A stretch of 64,000 bases of DNA, from the NCBI GenBank assembly GCA_022824945.1, contig JAJDYX010000036.1, forward strand, positions 31,548 through 95,547, given 5' to 3'. The notes below the pieces were generated by a model. It ran no database searches. It saw only the letters and a program-made list of their open reading frames with translations, and was not told the DNA's origin. Shown one piece after another: positions 9,727-17,848 of the stretch (positions are counted from its first letter, which is position 1; every line of letters starts with the position of its first letter). This DNA is from Candidatus Latescibacterota bacterium (GTDB lineage: Bacteria > Latescibacterota > UBA2968). The translations under genes and the position numbers were made by a program.

Positions 9727-10149
9727 TTATTTTTTAGACGTATCGGCACCGTCTTTTGTTGCAATGCCCTGATTTGCCAATCGGTCAGCTTCTCTATTTT
9801 GCTCTCGGCGCACATGTCTGATCTGAAAGCCATCAAAAGTCCTACTCCGCATCCGGGCAGTTTGATAAAGTGGCAAAAGCCCCCCACTTTTGACTTTGTA
9901 CGTCCCATTCATCTGGCGAACCACGAGTTCGCTGTCGGAAAAAACTATTACCCGATTGGCTTTGAACTGTGCCGCTATTTCGAGCCCCTTGATCAGCGCG
10001 CGATACTCTGCGACATTATTGGTCGTACAGCCAATATATTCACAGTGTTCTGTGAGAATCTCTCCACCTTCTTCAATGCGAATGCCAATACCAGCATGCC
10101 CGGGATTGCCCTTTGATGCCCCGTCAATAAATAGGGTCAATTCGGTCAA
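9727..10149 (-). CDS. Ribonuclease HI family protein
   Basis: Cleaves RNA in RNA-DNA hybrids. The 140 residues form a minimal RNase H fold with all acidic catalytic positions: D9 in LFIDGASKGNPG, E48 in NNVAEYRAL, D72 in VFSDSELV and a late Asp in NREADRLANQG. It lacks the basic protrusion of E. coli RnhA and resembles the RnhA-like/YpdQ group. The start is TTG and overlaps the TGA of the zinc-ribbon gene (TTGA), implying translational coupling. The stop lies seven bases before rnpB. Confidence 0.92.
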   Translation of the reverse strand: MTELTLFIDGASKGNPGHAGIGIRIEEGGEILTEHCEYIGCTTNNVAEYRALIKGLEIAAQFKANRVIVFSDSELVVRQMNGTYKVKSGGLLPLYQTARMRSRTFDGFQIRHVRREQNREADRLANQGIATKDGADTSKK

Positions 10150-10868
10150 ACCGCAGCCTCTTCGTCACTCCACACCAGAAGACGACCACAACTTTCGCAA
10201 CGCATGATGCTATCGCCGCGTCTGACTTCCACCAGACGTTGAGGGGATAATTGGCGGTAACAGCCACCACAGGCCCCTTTGCGAACTGGCACAATAGCAA
10301 TACCGCCTTTGACAACTTTGCGAATGCTATTGTATATGCTTAAAGGGCGGGGTTCCACACCGGGCTCAATGGCTGACCGCTTCTTTTTCCAGGCACTTAC
10401 ATCTTTTTCTACAGAATTGAGTTTGACCGTTAATTCGTCAATGCGTTTTTGCCGGTCTTCTTCTATTTCCCGGTAGTAATTTTCGTCTTCGCGGAGTTTT
10501 TCTACAATTTTTTCAACTGTATCGATACTTTCCAAAATGGCGGTTTCGTGTTGGTCTTTGCGGTCGTTGAGGGTCGCGATTTCGATTTGCAAGGCATCGT
10601 ATTCTTTGTTGGTCTTTACCTCATAAAGCCTATCTTGATGTTTTTTCAGGTCTTCTTCTATTGCGCTGAGTTCTCTCTCGAGTGCCCGGCGATCTTTTTC
10701 CAGTTCTTCACTGCGCTGTTGTTGGGCGTCGAGTTGATCGCGTGCATCTTGCAATTCACCTTTGAGACTGTTGATTTCCTTGGGATAATCGGTTTGAGAT
10801 TGGTGCAACGCGTTGATTTCTTTATCGATTTCTTGAAGTTTCAGCAAATTAACCAAACTCTCTCTCAT
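10146..10868 (-). CDS. Coiled-coil C4 zinc-ribbon protein
   Basis: A 240-residue protein of the C4-type zinc ribbon (zf-RING_7) family, widespread and often next to RNase H or Nif3-like genes; its role is not firmly known. Residues about 5-165 are a long antiparallel coiled coil, followed by a zinc ribbon with ACGGC and CESCG pairs. ATG at 10868 is preceded by AAGGAGA. The stop overlaps the RNase H start by four bases, so the two are translationally linked. Confidence 0.85.
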   Translation of the reverse strand: MRESLVNLLKLQEIDKEINALHQSQTDYPKEINSLKGELQDARDQLDAQQQRSEELEKDRRALERELSAIEEDLKKHQDRLYEVKTNKEYDALQIEIATLNDRKDQHETAILESIDTVEKIVEKLREDENYYREIEEDRQKRIDELTVKLNSVEKDVSAWKKKRSAIEPGVEPRPLSIYNSIRKVVKGGIAIVPVRKGACGGCYRQLSPQRLVEVRRGDSIMRCESCGRLLVWSDEEAAV

Positions 10869-10890
10869 GCGCGGGTCTCCTTGTGAAGCG

Positions 10891-10928
10891 TAAAAAGAAA
10901 AGGTGCTACCCTGAGCAGGTGCACCTTT
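10891..10928 (-). terminator. Terminator of the tRNA-Val unit
   Basis: On the minus strand AAAGGTGC and GCACCTTT (plus positions 10921-10928 and 10899-10906) pair around a 14-base loop and are followed by TTTCTTTTT. It lies about 50 bases past the tRNA 3' end and just before the zinc-ribbon gene. Confidence 0.8.
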
Positions 10929-10978
10929 CTATGGCCGTCTTTGCTACAACTTGAACCTCTTGATCAGAGGCATTGTAA

Positions 10979-11055
10979 TGGTGGGCGATACTGGATTTGA
11001 ACCAGTGACCTCCGGTATGTGAAACCGGCACTCTAACCAACTGAGCTAATCGCCC
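10979..11055 (-). tRNA. tRNA-Val (anticodon CAC)
   Basis: The minus strand folds into a full cloverleaf: acceptor GGGCGAT/ATCGCCC, D arm GCTC...GAGT, anticodon stem CCGGT/ACCGG with loop TTCACAT (anticodon CAC, reading GTG), variable AGGTC, T arm ACTGG-TTCAAAT-CCAGT. Discriminator A and an encoded CCA end the gene. 77 nt in total. Confidence 0.96.
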
Positions 11056-11206
11056 AATTTTGCAATAATACCGCACAGAACAGCCAACCTATTTTTTAAA
11101 AATTAAGAGCAGGACAGAAAATTTTACAACGCATTTTAATTAACAAAAGATAGTTTGGGATGTCAAGCCCGATTCCTGAAATCAGGCTCTGGCCGCGCCC
11201 TCGCAT

Positions 11207-11977
11207 TTACGCATTTTCTTCTAACTGCACAGTATCGGGCCGCTGGCCTATTGACGGTGGGGCCATTAAGCGAACCTGTTGTGCCGTCAAATTTTCATAA
11301 TCATCGACATTGTAATACGTATTTGCCCACGATGAATGCCCGGGACTGTATTTATACAGAAATGCGCGCCGCTCGTGATCGGCTGTCCACGGCATCGTTC
11401 CATGGACCAGCGCCTCTGTAAAAATCAACGCATCTCCCGCGTTCACTTCGGGCTGCACCACATAGTGAGGTACCCGTTCATACTCCCGCACATCCTGTGG
11501 AATGCTATTCAAAAAATTGGTCTTATGCGTGCCGGGAATACAACAAAACCCACCATCGCCTTTGCGTGCAGGCATCGTAAAAAAGGTTACCACTGTCAAC
11601 CCGGTTCGAATAACACCATCGCGGTATTTGTACCAGTGGTCGCCCTCCCGTCCATTATCGCCCCCGTGCAACCGCCCTCGCTGCCCGCCCTTTTGCATAA
11701 AAATGCTATAATCGTGATCAATTCGCACCTTTGACCCCAAAAATTCCAGCAGATAGGGCATAATCTTCGGGTGATCCAACAACTTCTGAAAAGGCATCCC
11801 CCACGTTGAGGGCCGCCCCACATTGCGATACCCGCCATTGCCATCTGCCGCCTTCATCTTCTCATCTACAATCGCATTCAATTCATCGACTTCCCGCTCT
11901 GAAAGCACATTCTCAATGACAATATAGCCATCTAAATCAAATACAAATTTCTCTTCGATATCCACCGATAACGGCAT
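11207..11977 (-). CDS. Phytanoyl-CoA dioxygenase (PhyH) family protein 1
   Basis: Predicted Fe(II)/2-oxoglutarate-dependent oxygenase of 256 residues; substrate unknown. The N terminus has the PhyH opening FDLDGYIVIENVLSEREVDEL. The probable iron site is LHGGDNG (a His followed three residues later by Asp, unlike the strict HxD) plus the distal His in ALVHGTMPW, with RRAFLYKY supplying the 2-oxoglutarate Arg. GAGGAG is seven bases before the ATG. It is divergent from the IlvD-family dehydratase across about 195 bases, a layout that suggests shared control. It differs strongly from the two other PhyH proteins in the window. Confidence 0.82.
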   Translation of the reverse strand: MPLSVDIEEKFVFDLDGYIVIENVLSEREVDELNAIVDEKMKAADGNGGYRNVGRPSTWGMPFQKLLDHPKIMPYLLEFLGSKVRIDHDYSIFMQKGGQRGRLHGGDNGREGDHWYKYRDGVIRTGLTVVTFFTMPARKGDGGFCCIPGTHKTNFLNSIPQDVREYERVPHYVVQPEVNAGDALIFTEALVHGTMPWTADHERRAFLYKYSPGHSSWANTYYNVDDYENLTAQQVRLMAPPSIGQRPDTVQLEENA

Positions 11978-12172
11978 GCTTTACTCCTCTGGATAAGGAC
12001 AGAAAATAATCGGATGAAAAAAAGATAACCACCTCAATCACCCGCGTCAATGAAGTTCCTCAAAGTAAGGTTCCATGATACAGAATGCTTTGTTCCTTGC
12101 GTATGTCGAGAAACCGAGGTATTTTTCAGAATACTGAATGAATTGAATAAATTACAAAGCAAAGGAGCATTG

Positions 12173-13960
12173 ATGCAGAAAGATTATTCTGAAGTCAAAG
12201 GTCAACTGCGGAGTCAAGAGTGGTTCAACAACCCGCACAACATGGGCATGACAGCCGTTTATGTCGAACGCTACATGAACTATGGCTGGACGCGCGAAGA
12301 ACTCCAATCGGGCAAACCCGTTATCGGCATCGCGCAAACCGGCGGCGACCTCACCCCCTGCAATCGCATTCACGTCGAATTGGTCGATCGCGTCAAAGCC
12401 GGTATCCGAGACAACGGCGGCATACCCTTTGAATTTCCCGTACACCCCATAGCCGAACAGGGCAAACGGCCCACGGCTGCTCTCGACCGCAACCTCGCCT
12501 ACCTCGGACTGGTCGAAATCCTGCACGGCTATCCCATCGACGGCGTCGTGCTCACCACCGGATGCGACAAAACCACCCCCGCTTGCATCATGGCCGCCTG
12601 TACCATGAACCTGCCCGCCATCGTCCTCTCTGGCGGTCCCATGCTCGATGGGCACTGGCGCGGTCGCCTGGCCGGATCGGGCACAGTTGTATGGGAAGCC
12701 CGCGAACGCTACGCGGCTGGTGAAATCGACTACGACGGATTCATGGACATCGTCACATCATCCTCGCCCAGTGTGGGCCACTGCAACACAATGGGAACCG
12801 CCCTATCCATGAACTCCCTGGCCGAAGCACTTGGATTATCGCTTACCGGATGTGCGGCCATCCCCGCGCCCTATCGCGCCCGCAAGCAAATGGCCTATCG
12901 CACGGGCCTGCGCATCGTCGATATGGTCAAAGAAGATCTCACCCCGGACCAAGTCCTCACGCCAGAAGCCTTCCAAAACGCCATTGTCGTCAACTCTGCG
13001 CTCGGCGGTTCGACCAATGCGCCTGTCCATATCACTGCCATGGCGCGGCACATGGGGCTGGAACTGCCAGCAAAAGACTGGCAAACCCACGGTCACCACA
13101 TCCCCCTGCTCGTCAATTGTCAGCCCGCAGGCGAATACCTGGGCGAAGCATTTTACCGCGCCGGTGGCGTGCCCGCCGTCATGGCCGAACTCGTCAAAGC
13201 CGACAAACTCCACCTCCACTGCCAGACCGTCACAGGCAAAACCTTATGCGAAAATCTCAAAAACATCGCCATTGAAGACGAGCGCGTCATCAAGCCCTAT
13301 GACCACCCCTTAAAAGAAAACGCCGGATTCATTGTACTCAGCGGCAACCTCTTTGAAGCCGGCTTGCTCAAAACCTCTGTGATCGGCGACGACTTTCGCA
13401 AAAAATATCTCCAGCGCGAAGGCGACGAAAACGCCTGGGAAGGCACGGCTGTGGTCTTCGATGGTCCCGAAGATTATCACCACCGCATCAACGATCCCGA
13501 TTTGCCCATCGACGAAAATGCCATGCTCTTCATACGCTATTGCGGTCCCGTGGGATATCCCGGCTCGGCCGAAGTCGTCAACATGCTCCCTCCCGACCGC
13601 CTCGTGCAGGCTGGCATTTCCGAACTGCCCTGCATCGGCGATGGGCGTCAAAGTGGCACCTCTGCCAGCCCATCCATACTCAACGCCTCGCCCGAAGCCA
13701 CAGTGGGCGGTGGCCTTGCCTTTCTCAAAACAGGCGACCGCGTGCGCATCGACCTCAACACATGCACGGCCAATGTCCTCATCAGCGATCGGGAACTCGT
13801 CCAGCGCAGAAAAGACTGGAAACAACCCGATCTGGTCCACCAGACACCCTGGCAGGAAATCTATCGCCAAAATGTGGGACAACTCGCCGATGGCGCATGT
13901 ATGGAACTGGCAGTCAAATACCAGAATGTGCGCGACAATACCCCGCGTCATTCGCATTAA
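12173..13960 (+). CDS. IlvD/Edd-family dehydratase (probable sugar-acid dehydratase)
   Basis: Iron-sulfur dehydratase of 595 residues. C63 (LTPCNRIH), C131 (TTGCDKTTPA) and C204 (GHCNTMGTA) match the [2Fe-2S] ligand pattern of the pentonate-type branch (L-arabinonate/D-xylonate dehydratases) of the IlvD/EDD family; the C-terminal GDGRQSGTSASPSILNASPEA fits that branch too. So a sugar-acid dehydratase is more likely than dihydroxy-acid dehydratase of valine synthesis, but the substrate is unproven. AAAGGAG precedes the ATG at 12173; the upstream in-frame start at 12050 has no ribosome site. modB begins eleven bases after the stop. Confidence 0.87.
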   Translation: MQKDYSEVKGQLRSQEWFNNPHNMGMTAVYVERYMNYGWTREELQSGKPVIGIAQTGGDLTPCNRIHVELVDRVKAGIRDNGGIPFEFPVHPIAEQGKRPTAALDRNLAYLGLVEILHGYPIDGVVLTTGCDKTTPACIMAACTMNLPAIVLSGGPMLDGHWRGRLAGSGTVVWEARERYAAGEIDYDGFMDIVTSSSPSVGHCNTMGTALSMNSLAEALGLSLTGCAAIPAPYRARKQMAYRTGLRIVDMVKEDLTPDQVLTPEAFQNAIVVNSALGGSTNAPVHITAMARHMGLELPAKDWQTHGHHIPLLVNCQPAGEYLGEAFYRAGGVPAVMAELVKADKLHLHCQTVTGKTLCENLKNIAIEDERVIKPYDHPLKENAGFIVLSGNLFEAGLLKTSVIGDDFRKKYLQREGDENAWEGTAVVFDGPEDYHHRINDPDLPIDENAMLFIRYCGPVGYPGSAEVVNMLPPDRLVQAGISELPCIGDGRQSGTSASPSILNASPEATVGGGLAFLKTGDRVRIDLNTCTANVLISDRELVQRRKDWKQPDLVHQTPWQEIYRQNVGQLADGACMELAVKYQNVRDNTPRHSH

Positions 13961-13971
13961 ACATACTGCCC

Positions 13972-14652
13972 GTGATATTCCCGACGCCCGAAGAATACAC
14001 CGTCCTCTTTCTATCGCTTAAAGTGGGCTTGCTCTGCGTGGTAATCAGCCTGCCCTTTGCCGTATTGTTGGGCTGGGTGCTGGCGCGCAAAAACTTTCGC
14101 GGCAAGCTCATCCTCGACGGTCTGTGTCACCTGCCCCTTGTATTGCCACCTGTGGTTGTCGGGTATCTGCTCCTTCTCCTGTTGGGGCGCCGGGGTTTTC
14201 TGGGGCAAATTTTGAGCGACTGGTTTGGATTGCAAATCGCATTTACCTGGCGAGGTGCTGTATTAGCCGCTGCTGTAGTGGGTTTTCCACTCATGTTGAG
14301 AGCTGTTCGCCTCGCCATCGAAAGTGTTGACCCCCGCCTCGAACGCGCTGCCCGCACCCTGGGGGCCAATCCACTTCGCGCTTTTTTTTCCATAACGCTG
14401 CGCCTTGCCACTCCGGGCGTACTCGTTGGCTCTCTCCTCGCATTTGCCCGCAGTCTCGGCGAATTTGGCGCCACCATCACCTTTGTCTCCAATATCGCCG
14501 GCGAAACCCGCACACTTCCACTTGCCATTTTCACGTACATCAACCAGCCCGACGGCGAAGCCGCTGCCGCGCGCCTCGTCTTACTCTCCATCATCCTATC
14601 TCTGGGCGCGCTCATCGCCAGTGAGGCCATCGCCCGCAAAATGAAAAATTAA
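13972..14652 (+). CDS. modB: Molybdate-type ABC transporter permease ModB
   Basis: Inner-membrane permease, 226 residues with about five to six membrane segments. The cytoplasmic EAA loop ERAARTLGANPLRAFFSITLRLA contacts the ATPase, and ARSLGEFGATITF is a signature of ModB/CysT-type permeases. The frame extends upstream through the dehydratase gene, but GTG at 13972 (MIFPTPEEYTVLFLSLKVG) gives the normal ModB beginning. It is six bases before modC. No ModA-like binding protein gene is in the window, so the oxyanion (molybdate or tungstate) is inferred. Confidence 0.88.
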   Translation: MIFPTPEEYTVLFLSLKVGLLCVVISLPFAVLLGWVLARKNFRGKLILDGLCHLPLVLPPVVVGYLLLLLLGRRGFLGQILSDWFGLQIAFTWRGAVLAAAVVGFPLMLRAVRLAIESVDPRLERAARTLGANPLRAFFSITLRLATPGVLVGSLLAFARSLGEFGATITFVSNIAGETRTLPLAIFTYINQPDGEAAAARLVLLSIILSLGALIASEAIARKMKN

Positions 14653-14658
14653 AACATC

Positions 14659-15720
14659 ATGCTCACCCTTTGCGTACACAGGCAACTCGCCGAATTTACC
14701 CTTGAAATCGATGTGACGTGTGCTTATCCCGTCACCGCGATATTTGGACCTTCGGGCTGCGGCAAAACCACCCTCTTGAATCTCATAAGCGGTCTGATGC
14801 GACCAGATAGCGGTCAAATCAGCATTGATGACACCATTTTATTTCACGCTGAAAAAGGCATTGATCTGCCACCGGAAAAGCGACGCATCGGCCATGTATT
14901 TCAAGACGATTTGCTTTTTCCACACCTGACCGTGCGCCAAAATCTCCTGTACGGGTATCAATTTCTCGCACAATCAAAACGCAAATTTCATCCCGATGCC
15001 ATTATCGACCTGCTCGAACTAAACACCCTGATTGACCGCCTCCCCAATCTACTCTCTGGCGGTGAACGCCAGCGCGTCGCCCTGGGGCGTGCCATCTTGA
15101 CTTCTCCCAGATTACTCATCATGGACGAACCCCTGACCGCGCTCGATCAAGAGCTCAAAGATCGCATCATGCCCTATCTGCGCCACATTCGCACGGATCT
15201 GGGCATCCCCATGCTCTACGTCAGCCATGCAATTGGTGAAATTCTGCAACTCACCGGACAGGTCATTGTGCTCAACCGCGGACAAGTACTCGCGCATGGA
15301 GACTTCTTTTCTATCGCTCACCAGCCCAAAATTCTGCCTCTGCTCGAAACGCATGGTTTTGAAAATGTCCTGCCCGTTGAAGTCATCGCATCCAATCGCG
15401 TACAATACAACAATCAAATTCTCCATATCCCCCCCTGTGACCGCAGATCGGGCACGCATATCTTTATAGGCATCCGGGCAAACGACATCATTTTGTCCCG
15501 ACAGCGACCTGCGGGTTTAAGCATTCGCAACGCCCTCTCCGGACGGATCCTCGACATCGTTGAAACGCATGGCCGACGCCTCGTTTACATCCATGTGGGC
15601 AAACGCCTCGCCGCTGAAGTTACGCCCGAAGCGATAGAGGAATTGGCTTTAAAAATCGGCGATCCCGTAATTTGCCTGATAAAAACACACGCCATTCGCA
15701 TAGGTCCAGATGTCTCTTGA
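14659..15720 (+). CDS. modC: Molybdate-type ABC transporter ATP-binding protein ModC
   Basis: 353-residue ATPase that powers ModB. Walker A is GPSGCGKTT near 31-39; the signature LSGGERQRVALGRA and Walker B LLIMDEPLTALD follow, with the switch His in YVSHAIGEI. The C-terminal part (about 240-353) holds a TOBE/Mop-like oxyanion-binding domain, including a second part after NALSGRILDIVETHGRRLVYIHVG, as in ModC rather than in CysA or PotA. It is the last gene of the dehydratase-modB-modC run. Confidence 0.88.
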   Translation: MLTLCVHRQLAEFTLEIDVTCAYPVTAIFGPSGCGKTTLLNLISGLMRPDSGQISIDDTILFHAEKGIDLPPEKRRIGHVFQDDLLFPHLTVRQNLLYGYQFLAQSKRKFHPDAIIDLLELNTLIDRLPNLLSGGERQRVALGRAILTSPRLLIMDEPLTALDQELKDRIMPYLRHIRTDLGIPMLYVSHAIGEILQLTGQVIVLNRGQVLAHGDFFSIAHQPKILPLLETHGFENVLPVEVIASNRVQYNNQILHIPPCDRRSGTHIFIGIRANDIILSRQRPAGLSIRNALSGRILDIVETHGRRLVYIHVGKRLAAEVTPEAIEELALKIGDPVICLIKTHAIRIGPDVS

Positions 15721-15892
15721 GACCTTCGCTACCTCCATTTTCAAAAAAAATTAAAATTTCTGAAACCCATTCACAACCTGCACTGTCTATTTATGTGACA
15801 TTGGGTAAATTTTTTATCACTTTTTGTTTCAAAGTGCATCCAAAGGGATGTAACAGTGAAGATGAAATTTGCAAAAAATTCCGATTTCTTCC

Positions 15893-15921
15893 TTGACGTA
15901 ATGAAGTTCTCTAACTATCTT
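15893..15921 (+). promoter_or_regulatory. Sigma-70-type promoter of an orphan RNA unit
   Basis: TTGACG (15893-15898), a 17-base spacer and TATCTT (15916-15921) form one of the best promoters in the window, yet no convincing coding frame starts behind it. A strong terminator lies about 280 bases downstream. The 170 bases between the modC stop and this promoter show nothing recognisable. Confidence 0.6.
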
Positions 15922-15927
15922 TTTAAA

Positions 15928-16206
15928 GCTGGACAGTATTGTTGTAATCCACCAACCTCAAACAGGGAATCCATCGTGTATATCCGTAAACCCGCACCAC
16001 AGGGCTGAGTCTCCTGGAACGACATCCAGGGTAACACCTTTACACAAGAGATTTTCGTGTTCAATCTCGCCATTGTTGCCTTTAACAGTCCTATCCAGGA
16101 TAGCTCGCAATTTGATTGCACGCGCTCTTATTGCGCCTGGGGAGGACTATATGGCTTGTTGAATGCATCAAAAATACACTGCCATCCTCTCCGGATGGCT
16201 TTTTTA
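15928..16206 (+). ncRNA. Candidate structured non-coding RNA
   Basis: The segment between a good promoter and an intrinsic terminator has no supported ORF but several local stems: CCTGGA/TCCAGG near 16014-16031, GAGATT/AATCTC near 16046-16068, CTATCC/GGATAG near 16092-16104, and a closing terminator. A 71-residue frame crossing the terminator (16057-16272) has no ribosome site and looks accidental. I could not match it to 6S RNA, tmRNA, SRP RNA or a known riboswitch. Its position ahead of the ECF sigma locus may be coincidental. Confidence 0.45.
16181..16206 (+). terminator. Intrinsic terminator of the orphan RNA unit
   Basis: GCCATCC (16181-16187) and GGATGGC (16193-16199) pair around a short TCTCC loop and are followed directly by six T, a textbook rho-independent terminator. 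Confidence 0.85.
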
Positions 16207-16339
16207 ATGGCCACAGCGCAAAACGAGACGCGATGGCCCTTTTTTATGAAAGGAGGCACTGTGATTATTTAACTAACGATTGGTAAACACAATACCTGGC
16301 TCACCATTTCTCCCCTTCATCAGAGAAAGGAGATCTGAT

Positions 16340-16444
16340 ATGATGTCAGTACAAACAGAAAGGCCCTCACGCGAGTCTTTGGCGGGACGACGTGAGGACC
16401 CCAGATCACACCGACAAGTACATGCGGTGTTCCGCATAATTTAG
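16340..16444 (+). CDS. Possible 34-residue small protein
   Basis: A short frame MMSVQTERPSRESLAGRRED... ends at TAG 16442-16444. It is preceded by AAAGGAGATCTGAT, a good ribosome site about seven bases from the ATG. The product is Arg- and Ser-rich with no membrane segment. A CCTCACG/CGTGAGG inverted repeat lies inside it. It may be a leader peptide or chance; the only support is the ribosome site and its place ahead of the small membrane protein. Confidence 0.25.
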   Translation: MMSVQTERPSRESLAGRREDPRSHRQVHAVFRII

Positions 16445-16495
16445 GACAAATTTCCGATAACTGCAAATGAAATCACAAACTTGTGGAGCAATTAG

Positions 16496-16693
16496 ATGCA
16501 AACCTGGAAGGATGTATTCCGCAGAAAAGAAGAATTGCAAAATCTGAAAAACATCGGATTCTGCTTTCTGATCGTCGTTGCCCTCATCACGGGGTCTTAT
16601 GCCCTGACGGGGTTGCGAGACATTTTTCAAGTCTCGCTTGCGGAGCCTACCGAATGGGAAGTCACCGCAATACCTGACGATATTGACGAGTAA
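16496..16693 (+). CDS. Small single-pass membrane protein upstream of the ECF sigma factor
   Basis: 65 residues: a charged N terminus (MQTWKDVFRRKEELQNLK), one hydrophobic segment at about 19-38 (IGFCFLIVVALITGSYALTG) and an acidic tail ending PDDIDE. GGAG lies seven bases before the ATG. It ends 42 bases before the ECF sigma gene and probably shares its transcript. A membrane partner such as a small anti-sigma factor is possible, but no known anti-sigma motif (for example a ZAS zinc site) is present, so the function is unknown. Confidence 0.6.
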   Translation: MQTWKDVFRRKEELQNLKNIGFCFLIVVALITGSYALTGLRDIFQVSLAEPTEWEVTAIPDDIDE

Positions 16694-16735
16694 CCGACCA
16701 TTGATAACCATTCACCAGAGGGAGGATCCTAAACC

Positions 16736-17317
16736 ATGGAGTACGCAGAAGAGCGAGATCTGGTGCGTCGCACGTTAAATGGCGATGCCGGGGCTTTCAA
16801 CAGCCTTTACAAACGCCATCACGCCCGGATTCTCGCCACACTAATTGGACGAACCAGAAATCGACACGATGCTGAAGATTTGATGCAAGTGACTTTCTTG
16901 CGCGCCTATCGCGGTTTGTCCGGATTCCGCGGGGAAGCCGCATTTTCAACATGGCTGATGCAAATTGCCCTGAATGTGTGTACCACGCACATGCGATCCA
17001 AACAAGCCCGTCGATCGTGGCACCAAACCATTGAAGATCCGCAACTCGGTTATCGAGATACATGGGAGCCAGCCAGTACAGAGCGTCCCGACGATGCGTT
17101 ATCTCGAAAAGAATGCCGCGCAATGCTCGAAGAAAGCATAGAAGAACTGCCACAGCGATATCGCCATGCTGTGCGATTGCGCTATGTAAAGGATCGATCT
17201 TATGCGGAAATTGCCAGAGAACTCGGCGTGCCGATGGGCACCTTGAAAACCTGGCTTCATCGCGCGCGGCATCAGTTGCAAGAATCTCTTAATGACACGG
17301 AACTTGCGGCAATGTAA
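16736..17317 (+). CDS. ECF-type RNA polymerase sigma factor
   Basis: 193-residue sigma-70 family factor containing only regions 2 and 4. Region 2 spans about 22-90 (FNSLYKRHHARILATLIGRTRNRHDAEDLMQVTFLRAY, where DAEDLMQ is the core-binding signature) and region 4 about 125-185 (ELPQRYRHAVRLRYVKDRSYAEIARELGVPMGTLKTWLHRARHQL, a helix-turn-helix for the -35 element). GGGAGGATCC precedes the ATG. No classic anti-sigma gene follows; the small membrane protein just upstream and the YgiT-type zinc-finger gene downstream are its only close partners. Confidence 0.93.
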   Translation: MEYAEERDLVRRTLNGDAGAFNSLYKRHHARILATLIGRTRNRHDAEDLMQVTFLRAYRGLSGFRGEAAFSTWLMQIALNVCTTHMRSKQARRSWHQTIEDPQLGYRDTWEPASTERPDDALSRKECRAMLEESIEELPQRYRHAVRLRYVKDRSYAEIARELGVPMGTLKTWLHRARHQLQESLNDTELAAM

Positions 17318-17382
17318 AACGTCTTACAACGTGTTAGGGCAATAGCTGTTAAATTTTAACAACCAAAGGAGAAATTCATTTT

Positions 17383-17598
17383 ATGCACTGCGACATTTGC
17401 GGGTGCGAAAACGCGTACATCCACAAAATCAACCGCATGTATGGCAAGGGGAAACACACCGTCACCATTCGCAATATTCCCCTCGCGATATGTTCGACCT
17501 GTGATGAACGCTATTTTCCGCCCCGCATACTCGACAACGCCGAACAACTGAGTCCAGACACAAAAGTCAAACACTCAGAATCGACCTGTCTCGTATAA
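17383..17598 (+). CDS. YgiT-type zinc finger protein, copy 1
   Basis: 71-residue protein with the YgiT/MqsA N-terminal type zinc site: CDIC near the start and CSTC in the second half, separated by a segment (RMYGKGKHTVTIRNIPLAICSTCDERYF) typical of this small-domain family. In known cases the domain is the N-terminal half of an MqsA-like antitoxin, or a stand-alone protein beside a toxin; here no toxin gene or DNA-binding Xre half is present. AAAGGAG lies about ten bases before the ATG. It follows the ECF sigma gene by 65 bases and ends at a strong terminator. A nearly identical copy lies 370 bases downstream. Confidence 0.8.
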   Translation: MHCDICGCENAYIHKINRMYGKGKHTVTIRNIPLAICSTCDERYFPPRILDNAEQLSPDTKVKHSESTCLV

Positions 17599-17610
17599 AC
17601 AAGCAGCTTA

Positions 17611-17647
17611 AAAAAAGCCGCCGGAACCACTATCGGCGGCTTTTTTG
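17611..17647 (+). terminator. Terminator after YgiT copy 1
   Basis: GCCGCCG (17617-17623) pairs with CGGCGGC (17634-17640); the flanking A-run and T-run extend the stem. A strong intrinsic terminator that separates the two YgiT copies. Confidence 0.9.
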
Positions 17648-17656
17648 TGTTCATTT

Positions 17657-17698
17657 TCGGACACTACTGTATCAAAATCGGACACTTGTCCCTATAAT
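17657..17698 (+). promoter_or_regulatory. Phased direct repeats with a -10-like box
   Basis: TCGGACACT occurs at 17657-17665 and again at 17678-17686, exactly 21 bases (two helical turns) apart, followed by TATAAT at 17693-17698. The second copy is part of an inverted repeat GGACA-CT-TGTCC. This could be a regulator-binding site. An alternative is the end of a lost insertion sequence, since some elements have repeated TGTCCGA termini. The rest of the 17,648-17,848 gap shows only AT-rich sequence. Confidence 0.35.
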
Positions 17699-17848
17699 TA
17701 AACTTAGACGAAGCCAGCTATTTTTTATTTACGCCAGTATCCAAATTTTTTCAAAAAAAAATTAAGCGTTTTGTTTTCAACATGTTATGAATACAAAAAA
17801 GGGATTAGTCAGCAAAAAAGTGCCCAAATTATTGACCGATAAAAAAGT

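Noticed and set aside
13540..13971. Upstream in-frame extension of modB
   Set aside because: It overlaps the dehydratase gene in another frame; the ModB family starts at MIFPTPEEY.
16057..16272. A 71-residue frame overlapping the orphan terminator
   Set aside because: It has no ribosome site, crosses a strong terminator and has no protein-like composition.
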